Position numbers and translations under genes: made by a program. DNA of 6,241 nucleotides from Desulfobacterales bacterium (GTDB lineage: Bacteria; Desulfobacterota; Desulfobacteria; Desulfobacterales; Desulfobacteraceae), in the NCBI GenBank assembly GCA_022361315.1, contig JAKSBB010000752.1, positions 1 to 6,241 of the forward strand, given 5' to 3'. The notes under the pieces were generated by a model that made no database searches, was not told the DNA's origin, and was given only the letters and a program-made list of their open reading frames with translations. This document shows positions 1 through 5,713 of this stretch, piece after piece (the first letter of the stretch is position 1; the number at the start of each line of letters is the position of its first letter).

Positions 1-892
1 GGTTGGCAGGTATAAACAGGATAACGGCCGAAACCAGCAGCGCCCAGGTCTGCTGGAGGCTGGCCCCCTTTCTGGAGTGCACCGGTCTTTGGCACCGGTC
101 ACATGCCTGGCCGTGATCCCCGGTATCCGGCAGCAGTTTTCCGCAGGTGTGGCAGGAGATCAGCCCCAGTTGGGCTGCGGTGGGGCCCTCTGCCCCCGTA
201 CGGATAAAATGTCCGGGTACGCCGGGCAAGTCCACCGTTTCATTTCGTTCCGGTTCCATCCGCGCCCACACCTCCTCAGGGTCCAGGCTGGCGTGGGCTG
301 CGGCCAGCACAACCATCAGGGCGATAAAGGCTGCCATGGAAATACCGGGAATAATATCCGCCAGTTCCAGCAGTTTGACCATGGACACCAGCACCCCCAG
401 CATGAATACCGAAATCAGGCTCCAGGACCGGAGGGCATCTGCCAGACCGAACACCCGGGCCATAAACCAGGGCTGAAATCCCAGTTTCAGGGGCAGCAGC
501 ACGTAAATCATGCCCAGAATATTGACCAGGGGAAAAATCAGGCTGGTGAGCAGCACCAGCATGGAGATCTCCCCCATTCCCATCTGGTACAGCCGGATGA
601 GCCCTGAAATAAAGTGGTTTTCCACCATGGCCCCCTGAAACTTCAGGGTAAGAAAGGGAAAGGTATTGGACAGCACCAGGAGTACCAGGGCCGTCAGATT
701 CAGGGCCAGGGCCTTGTCCATACTGTTGTTCAGCGGCCCGTAAAGGGTTGCTCCGCAGCGGCAGCATTTGGCTTTTTGTCCGGAAGGCACCCGGATCCGG
801 GTGTGAACAAGATCGCATTCGTGGCAGGCGATCCAATCCTTTAAGACAAAATCGGAGTCCGGGGTGTCTTGTGTATTCGCTTCAAGTATCAT
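1..892 (-). CDS. pqiA: PqiA/LetA-family inner-membrane protein, 3' end outside window
   Basis: The reading frame opens at an ATG at 892 (MILEANTQ...) and stays open for 297 codons to the left edge, so the C-terminus is missing. Two zinc-ribbon-like cysteine sets are visible: CHEC at residues 23-26 with CCRCG at 43-47, and CHTCG at 247-251 with CDRC at 264-267. Between them lie about four hydrophobic segments (roughly 61-82, 109-135, 157-176, 180-200), and a fifth begins near 281 with the text SLQQTWALLVSAVILFIPAN, which closely resembles E. coli PqiA. This is the family's two-half layout (ribbon plus membrane bundle, repeated; E. coli PqiA has about 417 residues). By family knowledge it is the membrane partner of an MCE protein (PqiB/LetB) in lipid movement across the envelope; any partner gene would lie left of the window. 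No strong ribosome site precedes the ATG, but the only nearby upstream ATG is out of frame and soon stops. Assignment to the family is firm; PqiA versus LetA is not resolved. Confidence 0.9.
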   Translation of the reverse strand, partial: MILEANTQDTPDSDFVLKDWIACHECDLVHTRIRVPSGQKAKCCRCGATLYGPLNNSMDKALALNLTALVLLVLSNTFPFLTLKFQGAMVENHFISGLIRLYQMGMGEISMLVLLTSLIFPLVNILGMIYVLLPLKLGFQPWFMARVFGLADALRSWSLISVFMLGVLVSMVKLLELADIIPGISMAAFIALMVVLAAAHASLDPEEVWARMEPERNETVDLPGVPGHFIRTGAEGPTAAQLGLISCHTCGKLLPDTGDHGQACDRCQRPVHSRKGASLQQTWALLVSAVILFIPAN

Positions 893-974
893 CAGAATCT
901 GTCCGTATTATTGGGGTTCAGTAGCATACAAAGTTTAGAAGATCAAATAATTATCAGGTATTTATCCATTTGCC

Positions 975-1002
975 TTGACTCTTTGGAAAAACTCTCTATC
1001 AT
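975..1002 (+). promoter_or_regulatory. Predicted sigma-70-type promoter of the IHF-alpha gene
   Basis: TTGACT at 975-980 and TATCAT at 997-1002 are separated by 16 bases; each matches the consensus hexamer at five of six positions. Transcription would begin near 1008-1010, giving a leader of about 40 bases before the TTG start at 1050. The surrounding gap (893-1049) is AT-rich compared with the flanking genes and must also hold the promoter of the divergent PqiA-family gene, for which I see no convincing hexamer pair. Confidence 0.6.
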
Positions 1003-1049
1003 AACTCCAGCGATTCACAACAAAACCTTAACTTAAAAAGGCTTACGTT

Positions 1050-1340
1050 TTGACCTGTACCAAGACCACACTCATCGATAAAATTTCAGACGCATTAGAA
1101 CAAAAACCGGCAGAGGCCAAAGATACCATCGAAACCCTCATCGAAATCGTAAAATCCACCCTGGCCTCAGGGGAGGACATCATGATATCGGGTTTCGGAA
1201 AATTCCAGGTAATTGAAAAGGCCCCCAGAAAAGGCAGAAACCCTGCCACCGGAGAATCGATGATTTTGGACAAAAGACGGGTGGTCACCTTCAAATGCGC
1301 CGGAAAACTCAAAGACCGGATGAACAGCACCCCCAACTAA
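1050..1340 (+). CDS. ihfA: Integration host factor alpha-like (HU/IHF family) DNA-bending protein
   Basis: This 96-residue protein has the normal length and full layout of the HU/IHF family: a helical dimerisation half (residues 5-45), then ISGFGKF at 46-52 and the beta-arm with GRNPATGE at 62-69, where Pro65 is the residue that intercalates into DNA. The end, RRVVTFKCAGKLKDRMN, resembles IHF-alpha more than HU. By family knowledge it would sharply bend DNA in the nucleoid as a dimer, usually with IHF-beta, which is not encoded here. The start is TTG at 1050: an in-frame TAA sits at 1029-1031, and no ATG or GTG lies between that stop and the conserved core. An AAAAGG stretch at 1036-1041 is the likely ribosome site, 8 bases upstream. 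It is first in a rightward cluster behind a good promoter. HU versus IHF-alpha identity is moderately sure. Confidence 0.88.
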   Translation: MTCTKTTLIDKISDALEQKPAEAKDTIETLIEIVKSTLASGEDIMISGFGKFQVIEKAPRKGRNPATGESMILDKRRVVTFKCAGKLKDRMNSTPN

Positions 1341-1597
1341 GAGGCAGAACCACCCTGAAATCCGAGGCAGTCATTATCCCCCACGACCAGCTCAGCCGTG
1401 AGGCCCTTTTGGGCGTCATCGAGGAATTCGTCACCCGGGACGGTACGGACTATGGTGAAACCGAAGTCCCCCTGGAGACAAAAATCCAACAGGTGCTGGG
1501 CCAGATCACGGCGGGAAAGGCCGTCATTGTTTTTGATCCGGCATCCGAGACCACCACAATCCTGCGGTCCACCGATCCGGCCCTCCGGAATTTGTAA
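1295..1597 (+). CDS. YheU family (UPF0270) protein, start uncertain
   Basis: Residues 27-80 (IIPHDQLSREALLGVIEEFV, then TRDGTDYGETE at 47-57, then GKAVIVF at 74-80) closely match E. coli YheU, a small protein of unknown function that begins MLIPWQDLSPETL and carries REGTDYGE. The only in-frame ATG is at 1295, which adds about 25 residues of basic, unconserved sequence and overlaps the IHF gene by 46 bases in another frame. Homology would put the start near 1370-1373, where the codons are GTC and ATT. A CTG at 1355 lies 10 bases after AAGAGG (1339-1344) and is a plausible true start. The family and stop are firm; the start is not. It follows the IHF-alpha gene so closely that co-transcription is likely. 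No role can be given beyond family membership. Confidence 0.85.
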   Translation: MRRKTQRPDEQHPQLRGRTTLKSEAVIIPHDQLSREALLGVIEEFVTRDGTDYGETEVPLETKIQQVLGQITAGKAVIVFDPASETTTILRSTDPALRNL

Positions 1598-1613
1598 TCG
1601 GGATCTTTAAACC

Positions 1614-1856
1614 ATGTGCGCCCAGATTTCCCCTGACCCTGCCGCCTTCCTGAGGCTCGGTGTCCTTCGCATGCCCTACGGCAAGTACAAGGGACAGCGC
1701 CTGGTGGACCTGCCCGAACCCTACCTGGTGTGGTTCTCCCAAAAAGGGTTTCCCAAAGGGCAGCTGGGGGAGGATTTGAAGGCCGTTTACGAAATCAAGC
1801 GAAACGGCCTGGAATATCTGTTTAATCCGAGGTCTTCCCGCACTTCACCGGGGTAA
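1614..1856 (+). CDS. DUF3820 family small protein (QSregVF_b-like)
   Basis: The 80-residue product contains the family hallmark MPYGKYKGQRLVDLPEPYLV (residues 20-39), then WFSQKGFPKGQLG (40-52) and a C-terminal IKRNGLEYLFNP (61-72). Family members of similar length carry a short helix before MPFGKYKG, which supports the ATG at 1614 over the internal ATG at 1671; a GGGA at 1600-1603 is a modest ribosome site. The family is labelled a putative quorum-sensing-regulated virulence factor, but the biochemical role is unknown and the label should not be read as a function here. It lies 16 bases after the YheU-family stop, so it is probably the third gene of the same transcript. Oddly, its C-terminal motif recurs in frame just after the TAA stop (see the direct repeat), so the tail residues PRSSRTSPG may not be the ancestral end. 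Confidence 0.85.
   Translation: MCAQISPDPAAFLRLGVLRMPYGKYKGQRLVDLPEPYLVWFSQKGFPKGQLGEDLKAVYEIKRNGLEYLFNPRSSRTSPG
1780..1810 (+). repeat. Inverted repeat (9-bp perfect arms) near the end of the DUF3820 gene
   Basis: AGGCCGTTT at 1780-1788 is exactly complementary to AAACGGCCT at 1802-1810, with a 13-base spacer, so the transcript could form a hairpin. No U-run follows, so it is not an ordinary intrinsic terminator. It lies inside coding sequence and may be chance. The right arm coincides with the start of the duplicated segment at 1801. Confidence 0.4.
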
Positions 1857-1882
1857 CGAAACGGGCTGGAATACCTGTTTAA
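1801..1882 (+). repeat. Imperfect direct repeat: DUF3820 tail duplicated in frame across its stop codon
   Basis: Bases 1801-1825 and 1858-1882 match at 23 of 25 positions, offset by 57 bases, exactly 19 codons. The first copy is inside the DUF3820 gene (RNGLEYLFN); the second begins directly after the TAA at 1854-1856 and reads RNGLEYLFNSGPNPDILS to a TAA at 1911-1913 in the same frame. Within the shared nine codons the three differences (GGC/GGG, TAT/TAC, AAT/AAC) are all synonymous. This suggests two copies that both once evolved as coding sequence, for example recombination between paralogous genes, rather than a fresh slippage event. Confidence 0.75.
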
Positions 1883-1909
1883 CTCCGGTCCCAATCCAGA
1901 TATTCTCAG

Positions 1910-2013
1910 TTAACCCACCGGCAGGGTAAAACTGAAAATACTCCCTTTGCCGGGCTCACTTTCCACCGACATTACCCCGCCCATCAATGTGACCAGGTTC
2001 CGGCAAATAAGAG
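1910..2013 (-). pseudogene. Relic of a histidine kinase C-terminus (HATPase end only)
   Basis: Read leftward, this stretch encodes LICRNLVTLMGGVMSVESEP followed by GKGSIFSFTLPVG and a TAA (1910-1912). This is the characteristic end of a histidine kinase HATPase_c domain: the helix after the G2 box, then MGG, ES.PGKGS.F.FTLP. No start codon, N-box, G1 box or complete G2 box is present, and the frame is closed by a TGA at the chemoreceptor junction, so only about 33 codons remain. It begins directly after the chemoreceptor stop, in a different frame. It resembles the end of the kinase at 5688-6241 (LVEMMGGSIWVESTPGNGST) only at the level of family similarity, about two thirds of bases by hand count, so it is not a recent copy of it. 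Best explained as the remains of a kinase gene cut by deletion or recombination. Confidence 0.75.
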
Positions 2014-3669
2014 TTAAAAGTCATGGTCACCGGGCAGGATCTTCGGATCGGACGGCGAAGGGAGAAGCCTGCGAAAGCGTTTTTTCCCACCCGTTGTCCC
2101 TAAAGCCGTTGATCCGGTTGTTGACCCGGTTATTGTTTGGGGGGTACGTCGTTCCCCGTTAATCAGGGCCACCAAATCCTTCATCAATCCTTTCATGGTT
2201 TCGGCCTGGGCATTGAGTTCCTCGGCCGAAGACGCGGATTCTTCCGCGTTGGCTGCGTTCTGCTGGACGACAGTGTCCATCTGGGAAACGGAATTATTGA
2301 CCTTGGAAATCCCCTCGGACTGCTCCCCTGAAGCCTGGGAAATTTCGTACACCAATGCGGCCACCTTATTGGAACTTTCCGAGACATTAATAAAGGACTG
2401 ATGGGTGTCGGATACGATGTCTGCACCTTTGGCCACCCGGCTCATTGTCCCCTCTATCAGTTCGGCAGTATTCCTGGCGGCTTCGGCCGACCGCATGGCC
2501 AGACTTCTGACCTCATCCGCCACCACGGCGAATCCGGCACCGGCCTCCCCCGCCCTGGCAGCTTCAACCGCTGCGTTCAGGGCCAGAAGATTTGTCTGGA
2601 ATGCAATTTCATCAATGGTTTTGATGATTTTCGCGGTTTCCTCACTGGCCTGGGAAATCCCTTCCATGGACCGGGTCAGATTTTCCATGGAACCATTGGC
2701 CTCTCCCACCACTCGTCCGGCTTCTTTCATCAGTTCATCAGCATGGCGGGCATTCTCGGCATTCTGACGGGTCATGGACGCCATTTCCTCCATGGAGGAA
2801 GATGTCTCTTCAATGGAAGCGGCCTGATCCGAAGCGCCTTCCGCCAATGTCTGGGAGGAATCCGACACCTGACTGGCGGCTTCAGACACCTGTTCCGCAC
2901 CGTCGTTCAGGTTATTGATAATATTCCCGATGGGGGTGGTAATCCCCCGGCGCACCACCACAAAAAACACAGCCATTGCCGCCAGAATACCCACTGCGGC
3001 CACGCCCCCTGCTTTCAGCAGCCCCATCCGGAGGTGAACGTCTGCAGCCTCCAGGGACTGGATCACTTCAAAGGCCCCGTGGATCTCCCCCACCTGCCAA
3101 CCTTCCATGCGGCTCCCCGTCGGGTCAGTGCCCTGGTCATTGCCCCAAAGTTCCCGGCTTGTGGCCGGATCTCCGTGGCAGAGCAGGCAGGGTTCGGTCA
3201 GCCGGACCGCCCGGAAAACCCGGACCGTATTGGCAGCTTTATCCACGTAGACATAATCGGTGGCGTTTGATTTTTTCATGGCGGTCAGCACCTCCGCTTC
3301 CACCGCGTCCGGCTCATTGGCCGGATTTCTCGGCTCGAACTTGGGCACTTTGAATTGGTAGTCTAGATGATCCGCCTGCTCATAGGCGGCCTGCCATGCG
3401 GACACCACCGGCACCATGGAAAGCACCCGGTCTTTCTGCCCCTTTTCCGCAAAATTCCGCATCAGTTCGGGGCTCATGATACCCTCACGCCATTTTTTCT
3501 CCATCTCCGCCCGGACGGATTCCGTAAGCAGACAAACCGTCTCCGCCTTATCCACATAGGACGTCATGAACTTCTCGTGATCGTCAATCCCGTAAAGTAC
3601 GAACAGGACGGCACAAAGGGTCAGCATGGTCGCTATCCCCACCAGCAGAATCTTCTTCATCAGACTCAT
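2014..3669 (-). CDS. Methyl-accepting chemotaxis protein with periplasmic haem-binding DUF3365/Tll0287-like domain
   Basis: The 551-residue product has an N-terminal membrane helix (about 5-27), a periplasmic domain (about 28-212), a second membrane helix (about 216-240), a very short HAMP-like linker ([20 protein letters not shown]) and a long cytoplasmic signalling coiled coil. The periplasmic part carries CLLCHGDP at 161-168, a CxxCH c-type haem attachment motif set as in DUF3365 (Tll0287-like) sensors, followed by [13 protein letters not shown] (190-202). The hairpin tip that binds CheA/CheW is well conserved ([20 protein letters not shown] at 354-373, then [13 protein letters not shown]). 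Likely methylation glutamates lie near 287-295. The C-terminal tail has a TGSTTGST repeat, a basic KKRFRR patch and an acidic end, but no CheR-tethering pentapeptide. ATG at 3669 follows AAGGAAG with 7-base spacing. By family knowledge it would report redox state or a gas/haem ligand. Fourth in a leftward signalling cluster, 58 bases after the receiver gene. Confidence 0.93.
   Translation of the reverse strand: MSLMKKILLVGIATMLTLCAVLFVLYGIDDHEKFMTSYVDKAETVCLLTESVRAEMEKKWREGIMSPELMRNFAEKGQKDRVLSMVPVVSAWQAAYEQADHLDYQFKVPKFEPRNPANEPDAVEAEVLTAMKKSNATDYVYVDKAANTVRVFRAVRLTEPCLLCHGDPATSRELWGNDQGTDPTGSRMEGWQVGEIHGAFEVIQSLEAADVHLRMGLLKAGGVAAVGILAAMAVFFVVVRRGITTPIGNIINNLNDGAEQVSEAASQVSDSSQTLAEGASDQAASIEETSSSMEEMASMTRQNAENARHADELMKEAGRVVGEANGSMENLTRSMEGISQASEETAKIIKTIDEIAFQTNLLALNAAVEAARAGEAGAGFAVVADEVRSLAMRSAEAARNTAELIEGTMSRVAKGADIVSDTHQSFINVSESSNKVAALVYEISQASGEQSEGISKVNNSVSQMDTVVQQNAANAEESASSAEELNAQAETMKGLMKDLVALINGERRTPQTITGSTTGSTALGTTGGKKRFRRLLPSPSDPKILPGDHDF
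2108..2131. repeat. Tandem 12-bp repeat in the chemoreceptor tail linker
   Basis: GTTGATCCGGTT (2108-2119) is followed directly by GTTGACCCGGTT (2120-2131), one mismatch in twelve. On the coding (minus) strand it gives the TGSTTGST run at residues 515-522 of the chemoreceptor. Its length of four codons allows copy-number change without a frameshift, changing only the length of a flexible linker. Confidence 0.7.
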
Positions 3670-3698
3670 CTCAACTCTTCCTTTTCTTAAGCGATTAT

Positions 3699-3718
3699 CC
3701 GTACAGGCACCTGTCCGG
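3699..3718. repeat. 20-bp imperfect palindrome between the receiver and chemoreceptor genes
   Basis: In the 58-base gap upstream of the chemoreceptor, CCGTACAGGC and ACCTGTCCGG form a palindrome matching at 8 of 10 half-site positions, with a perfect ACAGG/CCTGT core. It could be an operator for separate control of the chemoreceptor or a short hairpin in the transcript; no U-run follows on the minus strand, so a terminator is unlikely. Chance cannot be excluded. Confidence 0.4.
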
Positions 3719-3727
3719 CGATTCAGA

Positions 3728-4180
3728 CTATACAGACATCAGCCGCTCCCGGTTGGGATGGGCCGTAATCAGATCCAGCATTCCATAAAGCAGCCGGTAG
3801 TCAAAATACCGGGCATAGGCAGCTTCCAGGGCCATTTTCAGGTACATGATCTCCACCGGTTTGGGAAGGCTGGCCACCTTCCCCCTGGCCGTCTGCAGGG
3901 CCACGGAATTCCTTCCGTGAAGCCCTGAAATAATAATAAACTGGGTAGCCGGATTCAGGGCCTCCACCTGGTTGATCAAATCAATCCCCGCATCCGGGGA
4001 CTCCATGGCAATAGCCGTGATAACCACGGGAATTTCACTGTGTTCCCTGAACAGATACAGACCTTTGGCCGCACTCTGGGCAACAATTAGATCGTAGGAC
4101 TTTCCCAGAACACTGCGGTAAATCTTCAGTACGGTATCATCGTCTTCCACTGCCAGAACGGGTAACGGTTTATTCTGCAT
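3728..4180 (-). CDS. Single-domain receiver (CheY-like) lacking the phospho-acceptor Asp
   Basis: The 150-residue product is a receiver domain with a C-terminal extension of about 25 residues. The acidic pocket is kept (VEDDD at 11-15), as are the switch Ser85 (FIIISG) and Lys107 (LPKPVE). The phospho-acceptor position, normally TDIxMPxxDG, reads [16 protein letters not shown] (53-68): the Asp is Ala56, encoded by GCT, and the usual Met-Pro is Met-Glu. By knowledge of the family it cannot be phosphorylated in the standard way and may act as a constitutive or ligand-gated binding module. The ATG at 4180 follows AAGGAG (4188-4193) at 7 bases. Only 15 bases separate it from the upstream hybrid kinase, whose TAG nearly touches this ribosome site, so translation is probably coupled. 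The extension ([20 protein letters not shown]) is helical-looking and not recognised as a known output domain. Confidence 0.9.
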   Translation of the reverse strand: MQNKPLPVLAVEDDDTVLKIYRSVLGKSYDLIVAQSAAKGLYLFREHSEIPVVITAIAMESPDAGIDLINQVEALNPATQFIIISGLHGRNSVALQTARGKVASLPKPVEIMYLKMALEAAYARYFDYRLLYGMLDLITAHPNRERLMSV

Positions 4181-4195
4181 GACAATTCTCCTTTT

Positions 4196-5713
4196 CTAAT
4201 TTAATTCTGCATTGTCCAGGGTTCCTCTGATTGCGGCCGAAATATCAGCCCGCCCCACCGGTTTAAACAACAGTTCCCGGATTCCTTTTTCCTTTGCAAG
4301 GGCCGGGTCTATGGCCTCTGAAAAACCGGTCATCAAAATCACCGGCAGTTGCGGACGGATCTTCCAGATTGATTCTGCCAGCGCCACCCCGGTCATCCCG
4401 GGCATGGTCATATCCGTGATGAGAAGGTCCGTTTCATCCGACACGGCTTCGGGTACCAGAGCCGAGTCTGTAAACGCCTTCACCCGGTACCCCAGACCGG
4501 TGAGAATCTTCTCAAGAATGTCCACAATAACCGGTTCATCATCAACCACAAGAATCCGTTCATCCCCCCCGGCCACGTCCATGGGATCCTCATCCGGAAG
4601 CACACACTCCTCATCCATGGCGGGGAACACCATTCTAAAGGAAGTTCCTTCTCCACTGCGGCTCTCCATCTCAAGGGTTCCGCCGATATCGGTCACGATT
4701 TCCTTCACCGTGGACAGGCCCATCCCGGTTCCCTTTCCAGGGGGTTTCGTGGTGAAGTACGGTTTGAAGACGTCGTTGTGTAGTTCCTCGGGGATACCAC
4801 ACCCCGTATCCGCCACCACAAGCTCCAGACAGCTGCAGCCCTCAGCATTTGTTATATCGGACAACCGGACGGTCAGGGTGCCGCCGGCCTCTTCCATGGC
4901 ATGCTTTGCATTGGTACACAGATTCATGACCACCTGGTGGATGGATGTGGGGTCGGCCATTACCATCCCGCATTCCGCCTTGATTGAAGACCGTATCCGT
5001 ATATCTGCGGGGAGAGAGGCCCGAATCAGCTTCAGCACCTCTTTAACTATTATCTTCATGGCAACCGGTTCTTTTTCCGAATCCCGGCTTTGCCTGCTGA
5101 AGGAGAGAATCTGAGCCACCAGCTTACCGGCTCTCTGGGCCGCCTGTTTGATTTCAGTGGCCTGCTCCGTCACCTCGGGGTCCGAATGCCCCATCAACAG
5201 TTCAGCAAAGGCCTGAATGGGAAAAAGAATATTGTTGAAGTCGTGGGCGATACCTCCTGCCAGAGACCCCAGCGCCTCCATTTTCTGGGCCTGACGGACC
5301 CCCTCCTGCAGTTCCCGCCTTTTTTCGTCCATCCCGTCCAATCGCTGTTTTTCCGCCGTTTGCCGGGCCACAGCATCCATGAGTTCGTCCATTTCAAAGG
5401 GTTTGGTAACATAATCGTTGGCGCCGGTCCGCCACGCCCGGGTAATATCACCGGGTTGCGCCTTGGCCGTGAGCATAATCACCCGGAGATTTCTGTAGAT
5501 CAACTGCCCCCGAATCCGTTTGAGCACCTCAAGCCCGTCCAGTCCCGGCATCATCCAGTCCAGAAGAATCACATCCGGTTCAAAGCCCTGAATACCTGCC
5601 AGGCACTCTTCACCGGAGGACACCACCATCAGCTCATAGTCATCCTCAAGAAAACCGGAGGCCACCAGCCGGTTCTGGTGATTATCATCAACGATCATTA
5701 CTCTCGGCATCAT
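4196..5713 (-). CDS. Soluble hybrid histidine kinase, REC-HisKA-HATPase-REC
   Basis: The 505-residue protein has four parts. REC1 (about 4-118) has Asp9/Asp10, phospho-acceptor Asp52 (LLDWMMPG), Thr82 and Lys104. After a short coiled linker, the HisKA domain has H157 in GSLAGGIAHDFNNIL. The HATPase domain has the N-box (VMNLCTNAKHAM, N264 and N268), G1 DTGCGIP (302-308) and G2 GKGTGMGLS (326-334). REC2 (about 386-500) has Asp391/Asp392, Asp434 (LITDMTMPG), Thr462 and Lys484. All key residues are present, so it should be catalytically competent. There is no membrane segment and no PAS, GAF or other input domain, so input most likely comes by phosphoryl transfer to REC1 or by a protein partner. 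No HPt or DNA-binding output domain is attached. It overlaps the upstream kinase by 26 bases. A second ATG at 5710 has better spacing to the ribosome site than the first at 5713. Confidence 0.94.
   Translation of the reverse strand: MMPRVMIVDDNHQNRLVASGFLEDDYELMVVSSGEECLAGIQGFEPDVILLDWMMPGLDGLEVLKRIRGQLIYRNLRVIMLTAKAQPGDITRAWRTGANDYVTKPFEMDELMDAVARQTAEKQRLDGMDEKRRELQEGVRQAQKMEALGSLAGGIAHDFNNILFPIQAFAELLMGHSDPEVTEQATEIKQAAQRAGKLVAQILSFSRQSRDSEKEPVAMKIIVKEVLKLIRASLPADIRIRSSIKAECGMVMADPTSIHQVVMNLCTNAKHAMEEAGGTLTVRLSDITNAEGCSCLELVVADTGCGIPEELHNDVFKPYFTTKPPGKGTGMGLSTVKEIVTDIGGTLEMESRSGEGTSFRMVFPAMDEECVLPDEDPMDVAGGDERILVVDDEPVIVDILEKILTGLGYRVKAFTDSALVPEAVSDETDLLITDMTMPGMTGVALAESIWKIRPQLPVILMTGFSEAIDPALAKEKGIRELLFKPVGRADISAAIRGTLDNAELN

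Noticed and set aside
276..836. Leftward 186-codon open frame rich in Gly and Pro
   Set aside because: It is an alternative frame of the PqiA-family gene; the real frame shows zinc-ribbon cysteines, membrane helices and a clear family match.
893..970. Leftward promoter for the PqiA-family gene
   Set aside because: Several AT-rich hexamers (for example TATGCT) exist, but none has a matching -35 at proper spacing, so no site is claimed.
1043..1336. Leftward 97-codon open frame
   Set aside because: Antisense shadow of the IHF-alpha gene, no family resemblance.
1913..1927. Possible terminator with ACCC/GGGT arms between the convergent gene groups
   Set aside because: Only four paired bases and only a short A/T run; it also lies in the kinase relic. 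No convincing intrinsic terminator was found in 1857-2013.
2401..3270. Rightward 289-codon His/Gly-rich open frame
   Set aside because: Antisense to the highly conserved chemoreceptor signalling domain; composition is typical of a shadow frame.
4212..5114. Rightward 300-codon Ser-rich open frame
   Set aside because: Antisense to the hybrid kinase, whose frame has every catalytic motif; the opposite frame has no recognisable domain.
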